Positions 15,400 through 23,838 of a DNA stretch of 41,405 nucleotides are shown in pieces. How positions within the stretch are numbered: the stretch's first letter is position 1; each line of letters starts with the position of its first letter. The notes below the pieces were generated by a model. The model made no database searches and was not told the DNA's origin. It worked only from the letters and a program-made list of their open reading frames with translations. The stretch covers positions 1 through 41,405 of the forward strand of contig JAPPCZ010000037.1 of the NCBI GenBank assembly GCA_028824685.1, given 5' to 3'. Source of the DNA: Candidatus Poribacteria bacterium. Lineage in GTDB: Bacteria; Poribacteria; WGA-4E; WGA-3G. Made by a program: the position numbers and the translations under genes.

Positions 15400-15443
15400 A
15401 AAGTATACCGTGGTATAAAAAAGTATACCGTACGGTATACTTT
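15400..15443. promoter_or_regulatory. tandem operator-like palindromes
   Basis: A perfect 24-bp palindrome (half site AAAGTATACCGT and its complement) spans 15420-15443. Just before it, 15404-15417 is a second palindrome (TATACC-GT-GGTATA) preceded by the same AAAAG as the larger site. Centres are 21 bp apart, about two DNA turns, the geometry of two dimeric repressors binding one face of the helix. A TetR-type or similar regulator is plausible, but no such regulator gene is in the window. Confidence 0.5.
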
Positions 15444-15566
15444 CAGTTGTAACGAATTCCAATCGCGGTAGTAGCAATCATCGCGATCGTGACATTACGA
15501 AACAAACATATAATAATTGAAAATATATTGGGATTAGATCGCATATATTGCCTCTACATTCTTGTA

Positions 15567-15702
15567 GGGTGGTAAAGTTTTTGTAGAAACCCTGATGTTA
15601 AGAGGCCTGTGTCCAATTATTTGTCTGACGTTAGGTAACCGTGGACATTGTAGGGATGAGGTTTCCTCGCCTACGAACAGTAGCCAAAACTTTACACACC
15701 CC
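15567..15702. mobile_element. MITE-like element with ISKra4-related ends
   Basis: The left edge reads GGGTGGTAAAGTTTTTG (15567-15583) and the right edge CAAAACTTTACACACCCC (15685-15702), an imperfect inverted pair. The right edge shares AAAACTTTACACACCCC with the end of the ISKra4 element at 882-898. The interior (about 100 bp) has no coding potential and contains an imperfect palindrome GTAGGGATGAGG / CCTCGCCTAC near 15650-15673. This looks like a short non-autonomous derivative. Target duplication is not evident. Confidence 0.45.
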
Positions 15703-15717
15703 CCATAGGGAAAACAC

Positions 15718-15746
15718 TTGATATATTGAGACAAAAATGTTAAACT
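15718..15746 (+). promoter_or_regulatory. candidate promoter for the gene at 15784
   Basis: TTGATA (15718-15723) and TAAACT (15741-15746) with a 17-bp spacer, 38 bp before the start codon. It lies just outside the MITE-like element. Confidence 0.35.
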
Positions 15747-15783
15747 ACATTTCAACTAACCGATTTAGACTAAGGAGTTTTTC

Positions 15784-16374
15784 ATGAGTGTAGCATATAC
15801 ATCTGCAATCGCCGAAATAATCGAAAAATTAGAAGCAGGCAATCCACTTCCGCCGCTTGTTCCGGAGAACGCATGGAGCAACGAACTTACAGACGCACTG
15901 TTAGACATGTCTCTTGAAGACCTTTTGCAAGGACAATCACTGAAAGATGACATTTTCGGTGGCGCTATTAAAAGTGGTTTACTACTCTGGAACGATGCGT
16001 TGGACGATTCCCACGACGTATCACAAGAATTAGGCAACAACACTGGTAGTTATTGGCACGGTATTATGCACCGACGTGAACCTGATTATAGCAATGCCAA
16101 GTATTGGTTCGGTAGAGTCAGCACACACCCAATTTTTCCTGAACTTCGGGAACGTGCTATCGCACTTTTTAAAGATACATCAAATCCATCGGATGCACTT
16201 GCACAGATCGGGCAAGCCATTGAAACACAAGAACATTGGGACGCGTACCAGTTTATCGATTGGTGTCAGGCTGCAGAAAATGATCTATCTTCAGATACCA
16301 CTCAATTCTTGCAACAGGTGCAGGCAGAAGAGATCAAATTGTTACTCGCGTATTCCTATCGGAACGCCGTTTAA
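15784..16374 (+). CDS. conserved protein of unknown function
   Basis: A 196-residue soluble protein without signal peptide or membrane segment. The recognisable core is GSYWHGIMHRREPDYSNAKYWFGRVSTHP around residues 87-115, rich in His, Trp and Arg. I recall near-identical cores in hypothetical proteins of many bacteria, which suggests a conserved active or binding site, but I know of no assigned function. AAGGAG at 15771-15776 supports ATG 15784. It is followed by two TlpA-like genes on the same strand after a 43-bp gap. Confidence 0.7.
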   Translation: MSVAYTSAIAEIIEKLEAGNPLPPLVPENAWSNELTDALLDMSLEDLLQGQSLKDDIFGGAIKSGLLLWNDALDDSHDVSQELGNNTGSYWHGIMHRREPDYSNAKYWFGRVSTHPIFPELRERAIALFKDTSNPSDALAQIGQAIETQEHWDAYQFIDWCQAAENDLSSDTTQFLQQVQAEEIKLLLAYSYRNAV

Positions 16375-16417
16375 GGTGAGTTACTCTATGGTAATAGAAA
16401 CTTAAAGGAGATAAATG

Positions 16418-17416
16418 ATGTTATCACGAAATAACATTGTGAGGGTAAGCGGTTGGTGTTATCTTCTAACTATCCTCACAAGCATATTATTGTTAGTTTC
16501 TTGTGTGCCTTCTACCCTTAATACCTCGGGATCAACACGCGTTCAAGCGAGTGATGGATACGCTGAAATCAAAGCAATTGAAAAAGACTTATCTACCAGC
16601 GGCGAACCAGTTACTGCTGAGATGTTAATTGAGAAATCAAGCACTTTTATCAAGACACATCCGAAATATAAACAGGTGGATGAAGTCTACTATATCCTCG
16701 GATCTACTTTAGTTCAGTTTAATCGAACTGAAGAAGGAATTTCGGTATTAGATGAATTGATTAGATACTATCCACTTGCTCCGTCCGTTGGAGAGAGTTT
16801 GTTAACATTAGGGTTAGCTTACGACAAAGTTAGCAAGCATGACAAGGCAGATGAAGTTTACAGAAAATTAGTTAATAACTCAAAGTACAATGGAAGCAAA
16901 CTCACCGAAGCTGCACAGCAACTATTAGAAGCAGATAAAACAGACCGAAAAGGGGCACTTCAAGGGTTGTCTGATAGTTCCAACTCGCCTAATTTTGTTG
17001 GTCAACCTGCTTTAGATTTTCAGGTAAAGGATCTGGATGGAAAACCACTATCGTTAGAAAAACTTAAAGGGCAAGTTGTGCTTCTTGATTTCTGGGCAAC
17101 GTGGTGTCCACCCTGCAAAGCGGAGATGCCAAACGTGAAGCGAACATATCAAAAGTATAAAAATCAGAAATTTGAGATTATCGGTATCAGTTTAGATAGT
17201 GGGAAAGCACCACTTGAGGATTATATTGAAAAAGAAGGAATTACATGGCCGCAGTATTACGATAACAGCAGACAGATTTCCAATATGTACCAGGTTCGAG
17301 CCATTCCGTCTACTTTTCTGATTGATGCCGATGGAATTATCCGCCAGACGAATCTCCGCGGAAATGCGCTTGAGACTGCTGTGGCACAACTTGTACAGGA
17401 AAATATGACGCGGTAA
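16418..17416 (+). CDS. lipoprotein with TPR-like region and TlpA-type thioredoxin domain
   Basis: A 332-residue exported protein. The N terminus is a lipoprotein signal ending LLLVSC (lipobox Cys near residue 31). Residues about 50-185 are helical repeats of the tetratricopeptide/outer-membrane-lipoprotein kind (VDEVYYILGSTLVQFNRTEEG, LTLGLAYDKVSKHDKADEVY). Residues about 190-330 are an AhpC/TSA-Redoxin-like thioredoxin domain with FWATWCPPCKAEMPN, the CPPC active site, and RAIPSTFLID, the cis-Pro loop. It probably acts as a periplasmic thiol-disulfide reductase anchored to a membrane. Two adjacent ATGs (16415, 16418) exist; AAAGGAG spacing favours the second. The next gene is a paralogue. 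Confidence 0.82.
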   Translation: MLSRNNIVRVSGWCYLLTILTSILLLVSCVPSTLNTSGSTRVQASDGYAEIKAIEKDLSTSGEPVTAEMLIEKSSTFIKTHPKYKQVDEVYYILGSTLVQFNRTEEGISVLDELIRYYPLAPSVGESLLTLGLAYDKVSKHDKADEVYRKLVNNSKYNGSKLTEAAQQLLEADKTDRKGALQGLSDSSNSPNFVGQPALDFQVKDLDGKPLSLEKLKGQVVLLDFWATWCPPCKAEMPNVKRTYQKYKNQKFEIIGISLDSGKAPLEDYIEKEGITWPQYYDNSRQISNMYQVRAIPSTFLIDADGIIRQTNLRGNALETAVAQLVQENMTR

Positions 17417-17480
17417 ACAACTAAACAAATAGGCGAGGTAAAGAACTTCAAAATGTTTTACAAATCTGAGGAGGTATATG

Positions 17481-19778
17481 ATGTTTATCCGAAATCAAAC
17501 AGCGTTAATTCAAAAAGAAATTACAAGTATCTTTGTTTACAATCTTAGTATTTTAACAGCCGTTGTGTTATTGGGTTTCTGTGCTAACTTTGTCAGCGCT
17601 AATTCAGCACAAACGAGTACAAATGTAAGTCCAGCGAAAATCGGGTTCAAATATCAAGAAATTAAGGCGATTGCTAAAAAACTCAATAATCAAAGTGCAC
17701 CAGAAGAATTAGAGAAGTTAGTTGAAAAGTCAACGGATTTTATCGCAGCGTTTCCGGAATACAAACGTGTGGATGAAGTATACTACCGTCTTGGCAACGC
17801 CTTATTTCGGTTGGAACGTGTTGAAGAAAGTATTAAAGTTTTTGAGGAATTAGACAAGAAAGACCCAGATGCGCGTTGGGTTGCACCGATTCTGTTAGAA
17901 TTGGGTTTGGCTTACGACAAACTCGGCAAACATGATAAAGCAGATGAAGCCTATAACAAACTGATCAACCACTCAAAATATGGTGAGCGGTCGTATGCAC
18001 AACATGCCAAAACGATACTTGAACAAGATAAAGCCTCGCGAAAAGGTGAATTACCCAAACCTCCTGGTGCAAGTTCTACACCTGTAAGTGAATTGGTCGG
18101 TAAACCTGCCCCAGATTTTCTGGTGACAGATTTGAAAGGTGAAGAACTCACCTTAGAAAAATACCGAGGACAAGTTGTGCTTCTTGACTTTTGGGCAACA
18201 TGGTGCGGGCCCTGTATTAGGGAAATGCCAAACGTAAAGCGGACTTATGAAAAGTACAAAGATCAAAAGTTTCAAATTATCGCTATTAGCCTTGACAGGT
18301 CACAACAACCGCTTGAGGCGTTTATTGAAAGAGAAGGACTTGCTTGGGTCCACTATTGGGATAAAAGCCAAAAGATAACAAATCAATATGGGGTTCGAGG
18401 AATTCCATCAACCTTTTTACTTGATGGTGAAGGCGTTATCCGTAAGACAAATCTCCGTGGGCATTCGCTTGAAACTGCCGTTGCTGAATTGGTAAAAGAG
18501 AATCTCGCCAAACCTACAGACACCAGACCACAGTCAATACCTGCAACGAAACTTATTAAACCGAGTCCTGCTTCTCAAAAAACTGAATCGCTTGAGGCTC
18601 TCAAAGCGAAAATGAATGAGTGGGTTGGTAAACCCGCCCCAGATTTTCTGGTGACAGATTTGAAGGGTGAAGAACTTTCCTTAGAAAAATACCGAGGACA
18701 AGTTGTCCTTCTTGATTTCTGGGCAACATGGTGTGGGCCGTGCCTTGTTGAGATGCCCAAAGTTAAGAAGACTTACGAAAAATATAAAGATCAAAAGTTC
18801 CAGATTATTGGAATTAGTCGTGATAACTCAAAAACACCGCTTGAAGCTTATGTTGAGAAAGAAGAGCTTACATGGATTAACTATTGGGATGAAAACGGCA
18901 AGTTGACGGATCTATACAAGGTTATAGGATTTCCGACAACCTTTTTGATTGACGGTGCAGGTGTAATACGAAAAGCGAGTCTCGGCGGTTCTGATGTTGA
19001 AACTGCTGTTGCCGAATTGGTAAAGGAAAATCTTGCGAAACCCTACCTACCTGAAAAAACACCCTCCGATTCTCTTGTAGATAACCAAAAAGCAGATGCT
19101 AAAGCCAAAGAAATTATTGATGCTGCTGTTGCTGCACACGGTGGACTTGAGAAACTGCAAGCAGTGAAAAACATTGTGATGGAAACCCATAGTTTCGAAC
19201 ACCATCCGGATGCTGAAATTGACGATGAAGGCATAGCAAAGTTATACTATTTCCCAGACAAATTCCGTGGTGATCGAATTGAAAATAATGACACTTATAG
19301 CGTGATTTTTGATGGCACATCGGTATATTATATAGATAACGGGGAAATTGAACAACTTCCACCAGAGAAGGCTAAATCTTACGCCAAAGACTATAAAGAT
19401 AGAGATTTCCGGACACAGATTTGGCCCCTGACAGACCTGCTAAAAAAAGATGTTACTGTTCAATATCAGGGAACAGAGAAGGTGAGAGATGTCTTGGCAT
19501 CCGTTCTTCTCGTCACACATACTTCTGGTAAAAAGATTAAAGTCTTTATTAGTGAAAAGACACACTATGTGGTGCAGTTGACTTATACTGCTAAGTTCGG
19601 TCGCGAAGAACAGATGGTGGTTAAGTATTTTGGCGATTATCGTGATGTAGATGGCATTAAAATCGCATACCATCGTGCCACAAAAACCTTTGAGTATAGA
19701 GAAACTCTAATCACTGACATTAAGCTGAACACTGAAATTGACGAAACGCTGTTCCGTCCTAAAGAAGCAAATGAATAG
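17481..19778 (+). CDS. secreted protein with TPR-like region, two tandem TlpA-type thioredoxin domains and a LolA-like C-terminal domain
   Basis: A 765-residue exported protein. A hydrophobic segment near residues 22-42 followed by SANSAQ looks like a signal peptide. Residues about 55-185 are TPR-like. Thioredoxin domain 1 (about 208-345) and domain 2 (about 383-520) each carry FWATWCGPC, and cis-Pro loops RGIPSTFLLD and IGFPTTFLID. Residues about 545-765 start AAHGGLEKLQAVKNIVMETHS and resemble the LolA/LolB-like outer-membrane lipoprotein-sorting fold (YFPDKFRGDR, KYFGDYRDVDGIKIAYH). The two thioredoxin units are about 175 codons apart and nearly identical at DNA level over their first 100 bp, so the duplication is recent or gene-converted. 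GAGGAGGT precedes two adjacent ATGs; spacing favours 17481. Confidence 0.82.
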   Translation: MFIRNQTALIQKEITSIFVYNLSILTAVVLLGFCANFVSANSAQTSTNVSPAKIGFKYQEIKAIAKKLNNQSAPEELEKLVEKSTDFIAAFPEYKRVDEVYYRLGNALFRLERVEESIKVFEELDKKDPDARWVAPILLELGLAYDKLGKHDKADEAYNKLINHSKYGERSYAQHAKTILEQDKASRKGELPKPPGASSTPVSELVGKPAPDFLVTDLKGEELTLEKYRGQVVLLDFWATWCGPCIREMPNVKRTYEKYKDQKFQIIAISLDRSQQPLEAFIEREGLAWVHYWDKSQKITNQYGVRGIPSTFLLDGEGVIRKTNLRGHSLETAVAELVKENLAKPTDTRPQSIPATKLIKPSPASQKTESLEALKAKMNEWVGKPAPDFLVTDLKGEELSLEKYRGQVVLLDFWATWCGPCLVEMPKVKKTYEKYKDQKFQIIGISRDNSKTPLEAYVEKEELTWINYWDENGKLTDLYKVIGFPTTFLIDGAGVIRKASLGGSDVETAVAELVKENLAKPYLPEKTPSDSLVDNQKADAKAKEIIDAAVAAHGGLEKLQAVKNIVMETHSFEHHPDAEIDDEGIAKLYYFPDKFRGDRIENNDTYSVIFDGTSVYYIDNGEIEQLPPEKAKSYAKDYKDRDFRTQIWPLTDLLKKDVTVQYQGTEKVRDVLASVLLVTHTSGKKIKVFISEKTHYVVQLTYTAKFGREEQMVVKYFGDYRDVDGIKIAYHRATKTFEYRETLITDIKLNTEIDETLFRPKEANE

Positions 19779-19786
19779 TCTCCAAT

Positions 19787-19823
19787 TTTCTGCTCTCGCT
19801 TTTCGTTATAGCGGGAGCAGAAA
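19787..19823 (+). terminator. 14-bp hairpin after the double-thioredoxin gene
   Basis: TTTCTGCTCTCGCT (19787-19800) and AGCGGGAGCAGAAA (19810-19823) pair with one wobble around a 9-nt loop. It lies 9 bp after the stop codon. No U-run follows, so attenuation or mRNA-end protection is as likely as termination. Confidence 0.45.
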
Positions 19824-19862
19824 CCAGCAGGTAAAAACGGCATCTAATCAGAGAAGGGAAAT

Positions 19863-20339
19863 ATGATTCGTATCAGTTTATTGGCAACACTAATTATTTG
19901 TGTGAGTATTTCCCTTGCTACTCCATCTGTACACGCGCAAGAAGCAGATGTTATGGATAGTGGTGCGACAATGCGAGGTGAAATTATTGATACCTCATCC
20001 GAACAGAAACCTATAGAAGAAGTTCAAGTTAAAATCATCAATGTCAAGACAGAAAATACATATACTGTGACAACCAATATAGATGGTATCTACGAAAAGA
20101 AGGGTTTACCTTCAGGTCGCTATGCGATTGTTGCCTATAAAAAAGGGTACAAACCTCACGTCGGTAAATCTAAAGTCATTGTGGCAGATGGTGAATTTTT
20201 CGATCAAATTAAAATGGAAAAACAAAATATCATAATTGCATTTTTCCAGAGAGGCTATTTCACTTGGCAACTTTTCATCGGTTTTGCCGCAGGAATTCTT
20301 TTAATGTTAATCATAATTTCCTTACGATCACGTGCTTGA
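19863..20339 (+). CDS. membrane-anchored carboxypeptidase-regulatory-like domain protein
   Basis: A 158-residue protein with a signal peptide (MIRISLLATLIICVSISLA, cleavage near VHAQ). A beta-sandwich of the carboxypeptidase regulatory-like/PEGA kind follows (ATMRGEIIDTSSEQKPIEEV, TNIDGIYEKKGLPSGRYAIVAYKKGY). A C-terminal transmembrane helix comes next (QLFIGFAAGILLMLIIIS) and then a short basic tail, so the domain should sit in the periplasm tethered to the inner membrane. AGAAGGGAAAT gives the ribosome site. The ABC ATPase gene starts 9 bp downstream, so the two are probably cotranscribed. Exact role unknown. Confidence 0.65.
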   Translation: MIRISLLATLIICVSISLATPSVHAQEADVMDSGATMRGEIIDTSSEQKPIEEVQVKIINVKTENTYTVTTNIDGIYEKKGLPSGRYAIVAYKKGYKPHVGKSKVIVADGEFFDQIKMEKQNIIIAFFQRGYFTWQLFIGFAAGILLMLIIISLRSRA

Positions 20340-20348
20340 GGAAAAATA

Positions 20349-21443
20349 ATGGCGCACGTCACTTTAAAAGGTATTACCAAAATTTATGACGGTGATGTCC
20401 TCGCAGTTGAAAAGGCGGACTTTCAAATTCCAGATGAGTCGTTTACTGTGCTTGTTGGTCCATCAGGATGTGGCAAATCTACAATTTTACGGATGATCGC
20501 TGGACTGGAGGAGATTACGGAAGGTGGCATCTATATTGATGATGAACGCGTTAACGACATTCCACCGAAGGATAGGGATATCGCCATGGTGTTTCAAAAC
20601 TATGCGCTCTACCCGCACATGACAGTATATAAGAACCTGGCGTTCGGGTTAAAACTTCGCAAATACCCGAAAACAGAAATTGACCGACGCGTCAACGAAG
20701 CAGCAGACATCCTCAGTATTTCTCACCTGCTGAACCGTAAACCGAAACATCTCTCCGGTGGTGAACGTCAACGTGTCGCAGTCGGCAGAGCAATCGTTCG
20801 GCAGCCAAAGGTATTTCTGTTTGATGAACCTTTGAGTAATCTTGATGCGAAGTTGCGTGTGCAAATGCGGATGGAAATCAGTCGCCTCCATGACCGGCTC
20901 AACGCTACCATAGTGTATGTCACGCACGATCAGGTTGAAGCGATGACGATGGGGGACCAAATAGTTGTTCTCAATGAGGGGAAAATACAGCAGATTGCTG
21001 ATCCGGGAACACTCTATCATAAGCCTGCCAATCAATTCGTCGGTGGATTCATTGGCACGCCACCGATGAACTTTATAGATACGGAAATTGTGAACAATGG
21101 TAATTCACCGAAACTACGGTTTGAAGGCTTTGAAGTGGAACTGAATCACGATTTACAGTCAGTGATTCGCGACCTTTCGGGGAAGTTGGTTACGCTCGGC
21201 ATCCGACCAGAAGATATTCATGTTAGTGAAAATGGAAAAAATAAGGTTTTAACACAGGTAGAACTTGTTGAACCGCTCGGAAACCATGCCCTCCTATATC
21301 TACGGACAGAGAAGAGTAGTTTTGTCGCACAATCTAATCTTATTGATTTACCGCAACACAATGCACCTTTGACAGTCAGTTTTGATATTGACAAAGCACA
21401 TCTATTCCATCCAGACACGGGTGAATCATTAACAGCAGCATAA
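20349..21443 (+). CDS. sugar-type ABC transporter ATP-binding protein (UgpC/MalK family)
   Basis: A 364-residue cytoplasmic ATPase of the carbohydrate uptake transporter-1 family. Motifs in order: Walker A GPSGCGKST (about 37-45), Q-loop VFQNYALYPHM, signature LSGGERQRVAVGRA, Walker B VFLFDEPLSNLDAKLR, and switch His in VTHDQVEAMTMGD. From about residue 235 the C-terminal OB-fold regulatory domain is present (FIGTPPMNFI, LGIRPEDIH). No permease or binding-protein gene is adjacent, which is common for this family because one ATPase can serve several transporters. GAGGAAAAATA precedes ATG 20349. Substrate unknown; the Gfo/Idh enzyme downstream hints at sugar or polyol use. Confidence 0.9.
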   Translation: MAHVTLKGITKIYDGDVLAVEKADFQIPDESFTVLVGPSGCGKSTILRMIAGLEEITEGGIYIDDERVNDIPPKDRDIAMVFQNYALYPHMTVYKNLAFGLKLRKYPKTEIDRRVNEAADILSISHLLNRKPKHLSGGERQRVAVGRAIVRQPKVFLFDEPLSNLDAKLRVQMRMEISRLHDRLNATIVYVTHDQVEAMTMGDQIVVLNEGKIQQIADPGTLYHKPANQFVGGFIGTPPMNFIDTEIVNNGNSPKLRFEGFEVELNHDLQSVIRDLSGKLVTLGIRPEDIHVSENGKNKVLTQVELVEPLGNHALLYLRTEKSSFVAQSNLIDLPQHNAPLTVSFDIDKAHLFHPDTGESLTAA

Positions 21444-21770
21444 CATATCAGATATGGCATGTAAGAGCGACCTCCCGGTCGCGATTAATCTCCCCGCTTC
21501 AAGCTACCCACGTAGTTGCTAACTTCTCCTTTGCCACGACATCAAGCTTCTGGATTAGAAAATCGAAAATTGAATACCTCTGATTCAATTCACAAAAAAG
21601 TTGACATCTAAACACGTATCCTATACAATTCCGTTCAGAAATTATCTCATAATATGCCCTATCGCTTTGCTAAAGCGTAACTACAAGCATTTATGAGCCA
21701 TGTTCTTAATTAAAAGAAGCTAAGATGAATACCATCTTTAAATATAAAAGAATTGCCTAAGGAGGCGGAA
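21444..21770. other. 327-bp intergenic region with two small hairpins
   Basis: Contains a GC-rich hairpin GCGACC-TCCC-GGTCGC at 21467-21482 (in a context AGAGCGACCTCCCGGTCGCG that looks like a dispersed REP-type unit) and a second hairpin CGCTTT-GCT-AAAGCG at 21663-21677. The remainder is AT-rich with no gene. The first may end the ABC ATPase transcript, though no U-run follows; a promoter for the next gene is expected here but none stands out. Confidence 0.45.
21467..21482. repeat. REP-like GC hairpin
   Basis: A 6-bp perfect stem (GCGACC/GGTCGC) with a TCCC loop in an otherwise AT-rich spacer, 23 bp after the ATPase stop codon. Composition differs sharply from its surroundings, as for small dispersed repeats. 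Only one copy is in the window. Confidence 0.4.
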
Positions 21771-22940
21771 ATGGCAGAACGAATAAAAATGGGTTTAGTC
21801 GGATGCGGTGGTATGTCTGGTGCCCACATGGGTGGATATCGCGAGTTGTGGTCCAAAGAGGTCCGAGATTTTGATATTGTCGCTGCGTGTGATATAGACA
21901 AGGGTCGGGCAGAAAATCGAGCAAATGAAGCACACGAGTTCCAAGGCGGCACGAAACCTGCTGTTTATACGGAACTTGATGAGATGCTTGATAAACATCC
22001 AGATTTAGAGTGTGTTGACATCTGCGCGTTGCATAGTGCACACCACGTGCTTGCCGTACCAGCATTGGAAGCGGGTAAACATGTCATCATTGAAAAGCCT
22101 TTTGGTATTACCATGCGTGCATGCAAATTGATGATGGAAGCAGCGGAGCGAAACGATAAGATTATTTCAGTCGCAGAAAACTATCGGTTGAGTCGTATGG
22201 AACGGACGCGTAGCTGGGTAATTGCGCAGGGACGTATCGGTGATCCCCGGATGTTCTTCTGGATTGATGTTGGCGAGGCATTAGGTAAATGGGGCTGGCG
22301 CAACTTCAAGATGGATGCTGGCGGCGGATGGGCATTAGACGGTGGCGTGCATTTTACCGATCTAATGCGTTATATTCTTGGTCTGGAAGCAGAGGAAGTT
22401 TACGCTATCAATAAGGCTTACGAACCTTATCGCTACGATAATGCTGGTGCACGTGAAGGCGGTTATTCGGTTGATGTGGAAGACGCAATGATCTCAACAA
22501 TCAAGTTTGAACAAGGCGTTACTGCACAGTGGACATGGGTCGGCTCTGCTCCCGCTCACGGTTTTGGACAGAAAGTTATCTACGGCAGTGAAGGAGCACT
22601 TGATTGGGGAAGAGGTTTGGTGCCACGCGGTGGCGAGGCAATCTCTAATGATGATTTACAGAAAGAATTCACTGATAGCCTTAGCGATGATGAGAAGGAA
22701 TATTTCTTCCCTGCTGGCATCGGTAACACGGTGGCAATTGAGTTGAAATATTTCGCAGACGCTATTCGCAGCGGTGGTAAACCTGAAGTAGACGCAGTAG
22801 AAGGAATGAAGTCTGAAGCGATCTGCATGGCAGCCTATGAATCTGGATACTGGGGTCGCCCCGTAACAATTGCCGAAATTGAAAACTGTGAACTGGAAGG
22901 CTACCAGAAGGAAATTAACGACCATTTAGGGATAAAATAA
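21771..22940 (+). CDS. Gfo/Idh/MocA family NAD(P)-dependent oxidoreductase
   Basis: A 389-residue sugar/inositol-type dehydrogenase, not closely similar to the one at 982. N-terminal nucleotide-binding motif GLVGCGGMSGAHMGGY, acidic end of beta 2 in AACDIDKG, signature IIEKPFGITMRAC near residue 110 and the conserved GGGWALDGGVHFTDLMRYILG around 180-200 with the catalytic-region His. The C-terminal domain ends YWGRPVTI, as is common in the family. ATG 21771 is chosen because AAGGAGG lies just upstream; the TTG at 21753 overlaps that site. It is monocistronic and ends with the terminator at 22999. The substrate is not inferable. Confidence 0.87.
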   Translation: MAERIKMGLVGCGGMSGAHMGGYRELWSKEVRDFDIVAACDIDKGRAENRANEAHEFQGGTKPAVYTELDEMLDKHPDLECVDICALHSAHHVLAVPALEAGKHVIIEKPFGITMRACKLMMEAAERNDKIISVAENYRLSRMERTRSWVIAQGRIGDPRMFFWIDVGEALGKWGWRNFKMDAGGGWALDGGVHFTDLMRYILGLEAEEVYAINKAYEPYRYDNAGAREGGYSVDVEDAMISTIKFEQGVTAQWTWVGSAPAHGFGQKVIYGSEGALDWGRGLVPRGGEAISNDDLQKEFTDSLSDDEKEYFFPAGIGNTVAIELKYFADAIRSGGKPEVDAVEGMKSEAICMAAYESGYWGRPVTIAEIENCELEGYQKEINDHLGIK

Positions 22941-22998
22941 TAAAACCCTGACGTTTTCCGGTGTCATGCCATTTCTAATGAGTATATTATATTAGGTA

Positions 22999-23023
22999 GG
23001 CGCGCTTTACAAGCGCGCCTTTG
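22999..23023 (+). terminator. Rho-independent terminator
   Basis: GGCGCGCTT (22999-23007) and AAGCGCGCC (23011-23019) form a perfect 9-bp stem with a TAC loop, followed by TTTGT. It lies 60 bp after the oxidoreductase stop. Confidence 0.7.
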
Positions 23024-23115
23024 TCAATATATAATCTTTAGTTCGCCTACTTAGCCCTAACTCACAATCATGAATTTCAGAGACATCTTTTATGGCATGT
23101 CTCAAGGGAATTTGA

Positions 23116-23817
23116 GTGAAAACATCCATATTACAATTGTGTCTTATCGGATTACTTGCCACTTTTCTTGTGTCATCTTTGCCCGAAAATGCACACGCGC
23201 TCAATAGTGAAGACAGAAATATCATTTATGAACGGCGCAATATTTTTCGTCGAACTAAAAATCTACGAGGGAGGCGTCAAGGTTTCATTTTTGGTATCGG
23301 CACTGGTGTTGGCAATACTAATTTTGAAACACCACTTGCGGAGTATTGGGGAAACGCTTACGAAGGTAGTTGGCCAGATCCGCGTGCCACGGCGTCTGCC
23401 TTCGCTACAGAGCTTAAGGTGGGACACGGATTTACAGATCAGTTTCTTCTTTATTACACCAGTCGTATCGCATGGTTACCGCTATCAAATCTCTATAGGG
23501 ATAATATGATTGCAAACGGAACTGCTGGCGTTGGCATGACGCTTTATCCACTCCGCAGTTCAGATTTTTATCTTGCCGGTTCCGTTGGTCTCGCAGTTCT
23601 TGTGACTTACCAACCCCCTTTCAAATTAGAAAAGGCGCGGCAAACTGGGCTTGCCGTATCTGGTGGTGTCGGTTATGAACTTCTGCGGCATCTAACCATT
23701 GACTTTACCATGAATTTTGGAAACGCTAATTCGACACAACTTGATGAAGCGAATGAGATAACACTTACAAATGAGATTGTCACATTTTTGGTGAATGTTA
23801 ACTTAATTTTCTACTAA
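23116..23817 (+). CDS. probable outer-membrane beta-barrel protein
   Basis: A 233-residue exported protein. The signal peptide (MKTSILQLCLIGLLATFLVSS) likely ends near HALN. The mature protein alternates polar and hydrophobic residues in strand-like segments with aromatic ends (GFIFGIGTGVGNTNF, DQFLLYYTSRIAWL, GTAGVGMTLYPL, DFYLAGSVGLAVLVTY, LTIDFTMNFGNA) and finishes in NVNLIFY, an aromatic C terminus typical of BAM-assembled barrels. About 8 strands seem possible. The start is GTG 23116, with AAGGGA upstream. The lipoprotein gene after it begins right at its stop, so they form an operon. No named family recognised. Confidence 0.6.
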   Translation: MKTSILQLCLIGLLATFLVSSLPENAHALNSEDRNIIYERRNIFRRTKNLRGRRQGFIFGIGTGVGNTNFETPLAEYWGNAYEGSWPDPRATASAFATELKVGHGFTDQFLLYYTSRIAWLPLSNLYRDNMIANGTAGVGMTLYPLRSSDFYLAGSVGLAVLVTYQPPFKLEKARQTGLAVSGGVGYELLRHLTIDFTMNFGNANSTQLDEANEITLTNEIVTFLVNVNLIFY

Positions 23818-23838
23818 GTGGATTCAACAAGAAAACCT

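Larger units (their letters stand above)
14948..15783. other. 836-bp gene-poor interval
   Basis: No convincing gene is seen. Contents in order: AT-rich sequence to 15360 with scattered short open frames (for example ATG 15188 to TGA 15310, 40 codons, no ribosome site); a 10-bp hairpin at 15361-15389; the paired palindromes at 15400-15443; AT-rich sequence; a MITE-like element at 15567-15702; and a candidate promoter at 15718-15746 for the next gene. The density of structure and lack of a gene suggest a former insertion region or an uncharted regulatory or RNA locus. Confidence 0.6.
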
